From positions 1-34,070 of the forward strand of contig JAEZGH010000006.1 of the NCBI GenBank assembly GCA_023417065.1: a stretch of DNA of 34,070 nt. Reading direction: 5' to 3'. How positions within the stretch are numbered: the stretch's first letter is position 1; every line of letters starts with the position of its first letter. Positions 8,794 through 15,992 of this stretch are shown here, in pieces. The DNA comes from Bacteroidota bacterium. Its GTDB lineage: Bacteria; Bacteroidota; Bacteroidia; Cytophagales; Cyclobacteriaceae. A program made the translations under genes and the position numbers. The notes under the pieces are model-generated. The model worked only from the letters and a program-made list of their open reading frames with translations. It made no database searches and was not told the origin of the DNA.

Positions 8794-9921
8794 ATGATTT
8801 ACCTGATCCTCGCATTCTTCGGCCTGTACCACCTGTTGATTCTCAGTTTACTCGCGGGGTGGAGTAAGGCCATGGCCCATCCTTCACCATCAGGCGATGA
8901 TGCAACTTTTACCCCGGCGGTATCTGTAATTGTGCCTTTCAGGAACGAGGCGGCAAACCTGGAAGCACTGATCCGGTCTCTTTTGGCACAGACATACCCG
9001 GTTTCTGAAGTGATTTTTGTTGATGACCATTCGGTAGACGGGAGCCTTTCAGTCGTTTCAAAGACCGTTCAGGACCATTCATTCATGAAGGTGATTTCCA
9101 GCAAGGGAGAGGGTAAGAAGGCTGCTTTGACCGCCGGCATTGAATGTGCATCGGGAGAGATCATCATCACCACCGATGCAGACTGTATACATCCGGCGGG
9201 ATGGATTACCGGGATGGTAGAGCCTTTCGCAGAGGATCGTACAAAGCTGGCCTTCAGTGCTGTTAAGATCAGCGGTGCTGCTGCGCCCCTTCAGTCGCTT
9301 GAGTTCATCAGCGTAGTTGCCACAGGGGTAGCGCTCTTCGGAATGGGAACTCCTTCATTCTGTAACGGTGCAAGCATGGCTTTCCGCAAGTCGGTATTTC
9401 TCGACGTTGGCGGCTATGACGGAAACGCGCATATACCTTCAGGCGACGATCAATTCCTCCTGGCCAAAGTGGTCAGGCAATATCCTGATGGTATTCGCTT
9501 TATCAACTCGCCGGAAAGCATTGTCACGACATCACCGCAGCCTTCGATCAGGCGATTCCTCTCGCAACGGATACGCTGGGCGGGGAAGTGGAATGCTGGA
9601 GCAGGGGCGCCATCCAAAGCGCTGGCAGTCTTTATGTTTGTCTTTCAATTTGCCTGCCTCGCTGCCTGGGTCCTTGTTTTAAGTGGCACAAGTGCCAGGA
9701 TCGCGGGCTTCGCACTTATGGGTAAGATCATATTCGACTTCGTCTTGCTCTTCAATGCCGGTACTTTTCTCGGGGAGCGCGTCCGGCTCATTCCATTCCT
9801 GTCCCTCCAGATCATTTATCCGTTCTATGTCCTGTTCATCGGAATTGACGCGAATTTCGGCCGTTATTCCTGGAAAGGCAGGGTTTTACCCGCAAATCCA
9901 AAAGTACCGACGCAGGGATAA
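8794..9921 (+). CDS. Membrane glycosyltransferase family 2
   Basis: A 375-residue protein with an N-terminal membrane helix (about 2-22), a GT-A domain opening at VSVIVPFRNEAANLEAL, the metal-binding DAD motif (128-130 in TTDADC), a GDDQFL acceptor motif, and a QRIRW motif at 258-262, then C-terminal helices. The Q-x-x-R-W motif and flanking helices are typical of processive or lipid-acceptor GT2 enzymes of the cellulose/hyaluronan synthase type. The product is unknown. It starts a tight plus-strand series that runs to the asparaginase gene. Confidence 0.88.
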   Translation: MIYLILAFFGLYHLLILSLLAGWSKAMAHPSPSGDDATFTPAVSVIVPFRNEAANLEALIRSLLAQTYPVSEVIFVDDHSVDGSLSVVSKTVQDHSFMKVISSKGEGKKAALTAGIECASGEIIITTDADCIHPAGWITGMVEPFAEDRTKLAFSAVKISGAAAPLQSLEFISVVATGVALFGMGTPSFCNGASMAFRKSVFLDVGGYDGNAHIPSGDDQFLLAKVVRQYPDGIRFINSPESIVTTSPQPSIRRFLSQRIRWAGKWNAGAGAPSKALAVFMFVFQFACLAAWVLVLSGTSARIAGFALMGKIIFDFVLLFNAGTFLGERVRLIPFLSLQIIYPFYVLFIGIDANFGRYSWKGRVLPANPKVPTQG

Positions 9922-9935
9922 GAACGTTTTTTTTC

Positions 9936-9943
9936 TACCTTTG
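9936..9943 (+). promoter_or_regulatory. Bacteroidota -7 element (TACCTTTG)
   Basis: TACCTTTG follows a run of eight T and ends ten bases before the phosphatase ATG at 9954. It suggests an internal promoter with a very short leader. No TTG is present at the standard spacing. Confidence 0.35.
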
Positions 9944-9953
9944 GAAAGAGACT

Positions 9954-11180
9954 ATGGAGCTACTCGACATACGCAAGCAGTTTGAGATTAAGGAATTGGA
10001 ATTAAACGCCCTGCTGGAAATCACGCAGGCGATCAACAACAACCTTTCCGAGGAGTCGCTCTACAAGATCTATAACTTCACACTGAGGTCTAATCTCAAT
10101 ATCAAAAAATTAGCCCTCTTTGTGCTCGACGAGGAATGGGAATGCAAAGTGCAGTTTGGCACCGTTTGCAATTATGGAGAAGTGAAACTTCTGCCAGAGT
10201 TTAAGACGATCCAGAATATTTCCCACCTCCGGACATTCAAAGAATGTGAGTTCCGCGAATTTGACCTGCTAATTCCGGTAGCCCATAAAAGTCATACCCT
10301 TGCCCTGGTATTTGTTGGCGGGCTTGACAGCCTCGGCGCAACACAGGAGAACGAGGATGGCATCAGGTTTATCCAGGCACTCAGCAACATTATCATCGTT
10401 GCGATCGAAAATAAAAAGCTGGCGCGTAAGCAACTGGCACAGGAGGCGCTTCGGAAGGAACTTGAAATCGCCAGTGATGTTCAGCAGTTCCTTTTTCCGG
10501 AGAAGCTTCCCAATACACCAAAACTGAAAATTGAGGCCAGCTACCTGCCACACGACCGTGTAGGAGGGGACTACTACGACTACATCCCGATTAACCAAAA
10601 CCAGTTTCTGATTTGCGTCGCCGATGTCAGCGGCAAAGGAATTCCTGCAGCCTTGATGATGTCAAACTTCCAGGCCTCCCTTCGTACGCTGGTGCGCCTG
10701 ACTCCCAACCTGGTGGACATCATCGAAGCGCTGAATTATCAGGTCCTGGAAAACACAAAAGGCGAGAAGTTCATCACCTTCTTTGGTGCGATCTACGACA
10801 TCCGGCTCAAGACTATGGTGTATGTAAACGCAGGTCATAACCCTCCCATACTGTGGGATCCGAAGAATGGAATCCGCCTCCTTGAGGATGGATCAACCGT
10901 ACTGGGCGCTATGCACCCCCTGCCTTTCATCAACGAGGGCTTTATCACCGACCTTGACGACTTCCTGCTCTTCTGTTACACGGATGGCGTAACCGAAACG
11001 ATCAATGAGCAGGGCAATGAATACGGCGTCGAAAGATTGCTGGAGTATTTCGAGTCTGATCACACGTACCTGAAGAATCTGCAAACGATTCATCAGGATA
11101 TTATCGTTTCGCTTGATCAGTTCAAGGGGCGGAACGGATACCACGACGACATCACGATCCTGTCTTGTCGCGTGAGCTGA
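9954..11180 (+). CDS. PP2C/SpoIIE-type serine phosphatase with N-terminal GAF-like region
   Basis: Residues 1-155 form a sensor-like region resembling a GAF fold, followed by a helical linker (KKLARKQLAQEALRKELEIA) that looks like a coiled coil. The C-terminal phosphatase has the metal ligands D206 (GGDYYDY) and D224 (VADVSGKG), then NAGHNPP, CYTDGVTE and HDDITIL. This is the RsbU/SpoIIE class that dephosphorylates anti-sigma antagonists or other phosphoproteins in partner-switching pathways. No STAS or anti-sigma kinase gene is seen next to it, so the partner is unknown. It overlaps the deacetylase start by one base (TGATG). Confidence 0.92.
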   Translation: MELLDIRKQFEIKELELNALLEITQAINNNLSEESLYKIYNFTLRSNLNIKKLALFVLDEEWECKVQFGTVCNYGEVKLLPEFKTIQNISHLRTFKECEFREFDLLIPVAHKSHTLALVFVGGLDSLGATQENEDGIRFIQALSNIIIVAIENKKLARKQLAQEALRKELEIASDVQQFLFPEKLPNTPKLKIEASYLPHDRVGGDYYDYIPINQNQFLICVADVSGKGIPAALMMSNFQASLRTLVRLTPNLVDIIEALNYQVLENTKGEKFITFFGAIYDIRLKTMVYVNAGHNPPILWDPKNGIRLLEDGSTVLGAMHPLPFINEGFITDLDDFLLFCYTDGVTETINEQGNEYGVERLLEYFESDHTYLKNLQTIHQDIIVSLDQFKGRNGYHDDITILSCRVS

Positions 11181-11812
11181 TGATTCATCGAACGCCCTTC
11201 TTCCTGCCGTTATTGTTTCCAAAGCACCTTGAGTGGCGCGTTCCTGTCGAGGCCAACGAGTTATTCCTCACATTCGACGATGGTCCTGTACCAGGGCCGA
11301 CAGAATTTGTGCTCGACACGCTTGAAACCTTCGGAGCAAAAGCAACCTTCTTCTGTATCGGCGACAACGTTCGAAAGCACCCCGATGTCTTTCAACGGAT
11401 TATCGCAGCTGGACATCGCGTTGGCAACCACACCTACAACCACCTGAACGGGTGGCAAACCAGCGATGAAAAGTATGCTGCCAACACTATGAAGTGTTCT
11501 GAAATAATCTTGTCTTCGCTTCCCGGTAAGATGGAGACGCCTGCTCTGTTTCGTCCTCCCTACGGTCGCATTTCGCGCAGTCAGATAACACTGCTGAAGC
11601 AATTCCGAATTATCATGTGGGATGTTCTTACAAGAGATTACGACGCGAACCTCGCAGAGGAAACATGTCTGAAAAAGTCTGTTCGGGCAACCCGACCGGG
11701 ATCTATCGTTGTCTTTCACGATAGCTATAAGGCGGAAAAAAATCTGCAATGGGTGCTGCCACGCTACCTCGAAGCTCTGTTGTCGAAAGGTTACACCTTC
11801 AGGGCATTGTAA
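11180..11812 (+). CDS. Polysaccharide deacetylase, NodB-like (CE4)
   Basis: All CE4 motifs are present: TFDDGP (31-36, with D33/D34), HRVGNHTYNH (metal ligands H84 and H88), RPPYG (125-129), and VVFHDS (H180). The start is ATG 11180, which shares its A with the TGA stop of the phosphatase gene, so the two are likely translationally coupled; a TTG at 11165 is less likely. The 210-residue product has no clear signal peptide, though the first 13 residues are hydrophobic. Such enzymes remove N-acetyl groups from glycans such as peptidoglycan or exopolysaccharide. The nearby glycosyltransferases suggest a cell-envelope glycan. Confidence 0.92.
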   Translation: MIHRTPFFLPLLFPKHLEWRVPVEANELFLTFDDGPVPGPTEFVLDTLETFGAKATFFCIGDNVRKHPDVFQRIIAAGHRVGNHTYNHLNGWQTSDEKYAANTMKCSEIILSSLPGKMETPALFRPPYGRISRSQITLLKQFRIIMWDVLTRDYDANLAEETCLKKSVRATRPGSIVVFHDSYKAEKNLQWVLPRYLEALLSKGYTFRAL

Positions 11813-11858
11813 TGTCGTATCAGCAAGGTACCTTACCATCATCAAAGTTTCTGAATCT

Positions 11859-12935
11859 GTGAAACGCATTTTGATTGCACCACTCGACTGGGGACTGGGG
11901 CATGCCACGCGGTGTATCCCGCTGATCCGGTGGTTTCTGAGACACGACGCAAAGGTTTTTGTCGCGGGCAGCGGACCTTCATTGCAGCTGCTGCTGAAGG
12001 AATTTCCTGCTATCGAATGGCTGGAACTTCCCGGGTACAACCCCCGTTACCCAAAGGACCGAGCAATGGTGTCTGCCATGGCGATGCAGGTCTCACGTTT
12101 CCTGGCAGTCATGAGGGCCGAATGCAGGCTCGTAGAGCAGTTTGTAACTGCGAAGGCAATAGATATCGTGATCTCGGACAACAGATATGGATGCCGGGCT
12201 AAAGGCGCATTGAATATCTTTATCACCCACCAGTGTAATATACTGATGCCGGCAGGGTTTGGCTGGCTTGCACCTATTGTGCGTTGGCTGAATTTGAATT
12301 ACATCAGGAAGTTTGATACGCTCTGGGTCCCCGACGATCCGGAAGCTACACTGGCAGGGACGTTGATTTCGTGCGGCGAGAAACTCCATCGCGATATAAA
12401 GTTTATCGGTCCGCTGTCGCGTTTCACCGCGGAAAAGGATGATCAGGCTCCGCATTATGATATTGTAGCAGTGTGCTCCGGGCCGGAACCACAGCGAAGC
12501 ATCTTTGAACGTATACTACGGGAACAACTTGATAAAATCGGAAAGCGATCGTTGCTCGTGCGTGGCGACGTCAATGGAAAGCCGATACTCCGCTCCGGCG
12601 ACACTGTCGTGGACTACCTTACCTCAGCAGATCTCGAAAGAGTTCTCAAGGGTGCTGATATCGTTGTAGCCCGAAGTGGATACAGCACATTGATGGATTT
12701 GAACGTCCTGGGAAAGAAAGCCATCTTTGTTCCGACACCCGGCCAAACGGAACAGGAGTATCTTGCAAAGAAGCTCATGACTGACCGGGTAGCGTTTTCA
12801 ATGGATCAGCAGGAGTTTGACCTGAACAAAGCTATTAGTGAATTAGAAAAGTATAACGGATTCTCGGCCGCTGCTTCCAATGAGCGGCTCGTACAAGTGT
12901 TGACAGAACTATCTAAGGATGAAAAAATTTATTGA
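11859..12935 (+). CDS. MurG-like (family 28 type) glycosyltransferase
   Basis: The conserved N terminus is KRILIAPLDWGLGHATRC, so I start at GTG 11859 (358 residues). No ATG in this frame is close, and the in-frame ATG at 11709 would overlap the deacetylase by 104 bases. The H in GLGHATR aligns with the acceptor loop of MurG-like enzymes. RSGYSTLMDLNVLGKKAIFVP followed by TPGQTEQEYLA is the UDP-sugar pocket. It is a Bacteroidota family, commonly annotated only as glycosyltransferase, and its substrate is not known. It overlaps the diacylglycerol kinase-like gene by 17 bases, which supports co-transcription. Confidence 0.82.
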   Translation: MKRILIAPLDWGLGHATRCIPLIRWFLRHDAKVFVAGSGPSLQLLLKEFPAIEWLELPGYNPRYPKDRAMVSAMAMQVSRFLAVMRAECRLVEQFVTAKAIDIVISDNRYGCRAKGALNIFITHQCNILMPAGFGWLAPIVRWLNLNYIRKFDTLWVPDDPEATLAGTLISCGEKLHRDIKFIGPLSRFTAEKDDQAPHYDIVAVCSGPEPQRSIFERILREQLDKIGKRSLLVRGDVNGKPILRSGDTVVDYLTSADLERVLKGADIVVARSGYSTLMDLNVLGKKAIFVPTPGQTEQEYLAKKLMTDRVAFSMDQQEFDLNKAISELEKYNGFSAAASNERLVQVLTELSKDEKIY

Positions 12936-13272
12936 CAGCTTTCGCTTCGCACTCCAGGGCATCCGTTGGGCATGGAAGGGACAGAACTTTCGCGTTCAGG
13001 TCTGTATTGCACTTGCGGTCATTGCGCTGGCATACACTATGGACATCACGCGTACGGAATGGCTTGTCATACTCGTTTTCGTTGGTGGAGTACCCGCTTT
13101 AGAACTCGTCAACTCCGCGATCGAAGAAATGGTAAACCTGGCTTCGCCTGACTTCAATCCTCTGGCGGGCAGGATCAAAGACATGGCCGCCGGAGCTGTG
13201 CTGTTTTTTTCGATCTTTGCTTTCGTCGTCGGCCTTGTGATATTTTTGCCGTACGTGATGGCGAAATTTTAG
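12919..13272 (+). CDS. dgkA: Diacylglycerol/undecaprenol kinase family membrane protein
   Basis: A 117-residue protein of the DgkA family. It has the N-terminal amphipathic FRFALQGIRWAWKGQNFRVQ segment, three hydrophobic helices (about 30-48, 52-68, 92-112) and the signature ALELVNSAIEEMVNLASPDFNPLAG with RIKDMAAGAV. Family members phosphorylate diacylglycerol or, in many bacteria, undecaprenol, feeding lipid carrier into cell-wall synthesis. Position beside a MurG-like enzyme and a deacetylase fits the undecaprenol role by inference. The gene overlaps the upstream one and is 10 bases from tatD. Confidence 0.92.
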   Translation: MKKFIDSFRFALQGIRWAWKGQNFRVQVCIALAVIALAYTMDITRTEWLVILVFVGGVPALELVNSAIEEMVNLASPDFNPLAGRIKDMAAGAVLFFSIFAFVVGLVIFLPYVMAKF

Positions 13273-13282
13273 CGTCAGCATT

Positions 13283-14053
13283 ATGAAGGGATACATTGAT
13301 ACACACGCTCATATCTATCTGAAGGAATTTAAGGACGACCGTGCCGACATGATGGCGCGGGCATTGGAGAATAACGTCGAACGCATCTACATGCCCAACA
13401 TCGATCATACCTCGATCGATGACATGTTTGAAATGGAAGTTCGCTATCCTGGGCATTGCATCCCAATGATGGGACTGCACCCCTGCTACGTGAAGAAAGA
13501 CTTTGAACGGGAATTGTATCAGGTGGAATCGTGGTTGTCAAAAAGAAAGTTTGCCGCTGTAGGCGAGATCGGAACAGACCTGTATTGGGATAAAACATTC
13601 TGGGAGCAACAACAGGAAGCGTTTCGCATCCAGGTAGAGTGGGCAAAGCAATACAGCCTCCCCGTTGTAATTCACTGTCGCGAAAGCATCGACGAAACAA
13701 TAGCGCTGGTGGAACAACTCTCCGACGGCAAACTCAAAGGTATCTTTCATTGCTTTTCAGGGAACGCAGATCAGGCGAAACGCATCACTGAGCTGGGATT
13801 CCTGCTGGGCATAGGAGGGGTGGCCACCTTTAAGAAAGGTGGATTGGATGTAGTATTGCCAGACGTCGGACCGGAGCACATTGTCCTTGAAACCGACAGC
13901 CCTTACCTGGCACCCGTTCCCCATCGCGGGAAGCGCAATGAGCCTTCGTATGTACCCCTTATCGCTGCGCGGATTGCAGAAATTATAAAGACCGGCGTGG
14001 ATGAAGTACGCACACATTCAACGGAAAATGCGCTTGCCCTTTTTGCGAGCTGA
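13283..14053 (+). CDS. tatD: TatD family metal-dependent hydrolase
   Basis: The 256-residue length fits the family. The metal ligands are visible: H8/H10 (DTHAHI), E95 (GEIGTD), H131 (VIHCRES), H156 (FHCFSGN) and D205 (LETDSPYLAP). TatD-type enzymes are metal-dependent nucleases acting on 3' ends in DNA repair and RNA turnover. In Bacteroidota they often sit beside housekeeping genes such as asparaginase, as here. Confidence 0.95.
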   Translation: MKGYIDTHAHIYLKEFKDDRADMMARALENNVERIYMPNIDHTSIDDMFEMEVRYPGHCIPMMGLHPCYVKKDFERELYQVESWLSKRKFAAVGEIGTDLYWDKTFWEQQQEAFRIQVEWAKQYSLPVVIHCRESIDETIALVEQLSDGKLKGIFHCFSGNADQAKRITELGFLLGIGGVATFKKGGLDVVLPDVGPEHIVLETDSPYLAPVPHRGKRNEPSYVPLIAARIAEIIKTGVDEVRTHSTENALALFAS

Positions 14054-14114
14054 TTTCCATTGAACATTATTCCCGTTAGGAAAAAAAGCGTGAAATTAGC
14101 GCTGAACTACACCC

Positions 14115-15179
14115 ATGCGCATTAACGAAGTTAGCATCAACACGGCCCGGACGGGAAAGCCACGCGGCCGCGTTCTTATCATCTATACCGGGGGAACTTT
14201 TGGAATGACCTACAACGACGAAGGCGTACTCATTCCATTCGATTTCAGTTCCATACTTGAACAGCTACCCATTCTGCGGAACCTTCAGCTAGACCTGACG
14301 GTAGCCTCATTCGATCCCCCCATCGATTCGTCGAACATCAATCCTGACCACTGGATTGTCATTGGCCAGCTTATCAAGGATCACTACAATGAATACGATG
14401 GATTTCTTGTTTTGCACGGTACCGACACTATGGCGTACACTGCGTCCGCGCTGAGCTTCATGCTGGAGGGGCTGAACAAACCGGTGATCTTCACAGGGGC
14501 TCAGCTACCGATAAGTGAGCCGCGTTCCGATGCGCGTGAAAATCTCATCACCGCACTCGACATTGTCACGGCGCGCAAGGATGGTATTCCTGTAATCCCG
14601 GAAGTATGCATCTATTTTGATTACGAACTTCTCCGCGGCAACCGTTCGAAAAAAACGGAAAGCATGCAGTTCCATGCTTTTGACTCGGGCAACTATCCAC
14701 CGCTGGCAAAGGCCGGCGTAAAGATTGATTACAACCACGCGTTTATTCAGCACTGGCAAGGCGACGTGCCCCTTACGTTCCGCTCAAAACTGGATCACAA
14801 CATCGCGATATTGAAACTCTTCCCGGGCATCACACGTCAAACAGTCAAGGCTGTAATGCATACGGAAGGGCTTAAAGCTGTGGTACTTGAAACTTATGGT
14901 TCGGGAAATGCACCTACGCTGGACTGGCTTATCGACGAACTTCGCGACGCGATTAAGCGGGGCATCATCGTGCTGAATATTTCGCAGTGCTCGGGTGGAC
15001 GGGTTATCCAGGGACGTTACGAAACCAGTCGCGTTTTTAAAGAAATTGGCGTTCTCAGCGGTGTTGACATGACCACAGAAGCTGCCGTTACAAAGTTGAT
15101 GTTGCTTTTGGGGGAATACGGTCCACTGACAACGCGCGACTTGATTGGTAAGCCCATCGCAGGGGAGCTTACGCCTTGA
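14115..15179 (+). CDS. ansA: Type I (cytoplasmic) L-asparaginase
   Basis: A 354-residue protein with both catalytic threonines: T28 in YTGGTFGM and T103 in LHGTDTMAYTAS, plus D104. TGAQLPISEPRSDARENL and ELLRGNRSKKTES (catalytic Lys region) also match. No signal peptide is seen, so it acts in the cytoplasm, converting asparagine to aspartate and ammonia. It is 61 bases downstream of tatD and ends the plus-strand run. Confidence 0.95.
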   Translation: MRINEVSINTARTGKPRGRVLIIYTGGTFGMTYNDEGVLIPFDFSSILEQLPILRNLQLDLTVASFDPPIDSSNINPDHWIVIGQLIKDHYNEYDGFLVLHGTDTMAYTASALSFMLEGLNKPVIFTGAQLPISEPRSDARENLITALDIVTARKDGIPVIPEVCIYFDYELLRGNRSKKTESMQFHAFDSGNYPPLAKAGVKIDYNHAFIQHWQGDVPLTFRSKLDHNIAILKLFPGITRQTVKAVMHTEGLKAVVLETYGSGNAPTLDWLIDELRDAIKRGIIVLNISQCSGGRVIQGRYETSRVFKEIGVLSGVDMTTEAAVTKLMLLLGEYGPLTTRDLIGKPIAGELTP

Positions 15180-15406
15180 TCTCGTTTTGTAGTGTTCGGG
15201 TTTTCGGTGAGGTTTTGCCTTCAGATGATAACACCTGAAAGGCTGTAAGGCGCTCGAGTGGTGTTCGTTTGATTAGAAATCTTATAGACCTACCTTAATG
15301 ACATAACGGACTAACGATATCCAACTTTGTTAACCATTGATTGCGCAGGTGTTTGACTCTCCAAATAATTCGAGAAGAAGCTGGAAGTGGTAATTCAATG
15401 ATCAAA

Positions 15407-15465
15407 ACCTTATCAACTTTAGTAGCACGATAGCAGATACACCAATTACCTTATCAACATTATCG
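15407..15465 (+). repeat. Left arm of an imperfect inverted repeat with two ACCTTATCAAC copies
   Basis: ACCTTATCAAC occurs at 15407-15417 and again at 15448-15458. Between the copies lies a TAGTAGCACGATAGC-like stretch. The arm is related, in reverse complement, to 15634-15689; the inner 12-base core TACCTTATCAAC (15447-15458) is matched exactly there. Confidence 0.7.
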
Positions 15466-15633
15466 TCCGTGCCCGACCTAAGGCTTCCGATGTTGTAAGC
15501 GCCTTGCATGACTTCCTTGGATTTCAGTTTGCTCAGCTCTGAGCATTCATATTCCGCACCATTAAGGTTAAGGTTCGGACTTAAGATTTCGCCTGATTTC
15601 CCTGCTTAAAGGATGGATTCGGAATTCCCCGCG

Positions 15634-15689
15634 AAATAAGGTTGATAAGGTAGGAAAGAGATCGCAGCGTTGCTATTAGGTTGATAAGG
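15634..15689 (-). repeat. Right arm of the imperfect inverted repeat
   Basis: GTTGATAAGGTA (15641-15652) is the exact reverse complement of the inner core of the left arm. A second GTTGATAAGG lies at 15680-15689. The spacer between the two copies also resembles that of the left arm. The arms enclose about 170-180 bases. Confidence 0.7.
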
Positions 15690-15916
15690 GGCATTCGAGG
15701 TTATGATTATGGTGGCGGTTTCGCCTGTTAGGTTGTTGAAATTTGATACTGGCCCTATCCGTAGCTCGATTCATGAGGGTTATTTCAGATTTGGACCGCC
15801 TCGCGATTCTCGTCGGGAAGCTTCCCAGGTACTCTGAGCGCAATCGTTGCGATGGCTAATTGTCTGAAAAACAATGATGTGGGGTATTTTGTTCGTGGGT
15901 AAAACCCGTTTCCCTT

Positions 15917-15970
15917 ATGAAATACTCCTTTAGAGGTATTAAAAACGGACGGCTTTATTGTAATTTTTGA
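15917..15970 (+). CDS. Possible 17-residue upstream ORF before the lipoprotein gene
   Basis: ATG at 15917 opens 17 codons ending at TGA 15968-15970. The peptide starts MKYSFRGIKNG and is basic. No Shine-Dalgarno is visible. The stop is 22 bases before the lipoprotein ATG, and a perfect palindrome follows. It may be chance. Confidence 0.2.
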   Translation: MKYSFRGIKNGRLYCNF

Positions 15971-15975
15971 ATTGT

Positions 15976-15987
15976 TTTACATGTAAA
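15976..15987. promoter_or_regulatory. Perfect palindrome TTTACATGTAAA before the lipoprotein start
   Basis: The 12-base palindrome ends five bases before ATG 15993. Its right half plus flank, ATGTAAACC, also occurs at 29161-29169 just before the susC start. It could be an operator or a small structure near the ribosome site. Confidence 0.35.
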
Positions 15988-15992
15988 CCCCT

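Larger units (their letters stand above)
15180..15992. other. Gene-free region of 813 bases
   Basis: I see no credible protein gene here. It holds a weak hairpin after ansA (15217-15243, GCCTTCAG/CTGAAAGGC with one bulged base and no T-run), the inverted repeat described separately (15407-15689), a small hairpin at 15897-15907 (GGGT/ACCC), a possible 17-codon ORF at 15917-15970, and a palindrome at 15976-15987. A minus-strand frame at 15402-15605 is open for 67 codons but has no good start. Confidence 0.6.

Noticed and set aside
9683..9985. Plus-strand ORF of 100 codons over the end of the GT2 gene
   Set aside because: It is a shadow in another frame of the GT2 membrane segment and crosses the start of the phosphatase gene.
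11812..11862. ATG at 11812 overlapping the deacetylase stop as the start of the MurG-like gene
   Set aside because: It is in another frame and reaches a stop after 16 codons. The conserved N terminus requires the GTG at 11859.
11261..12040. Minus-strand ORF of 259 codons
   Set aside because: It is antisense to the deacetylase and MurG-like genes, both of which have full family motifs; it has no motif of its own.
15402..15605. Minus-strand frame open for 67 codons with a protein-like composition
   Set aside because: It has no usable start codon, a stop directly upstream, and no recognised motif. It overlaps the left arm of the inverted repeat. It could be a gene fragment but I cannot support that.
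15407..15689. Integron attC site or CRISPR array
   Set aside because: The motif GTTGATA does not fit the GTTRRRY core, there is no integrase, and the four copies are not direct repeats with unique spacers.
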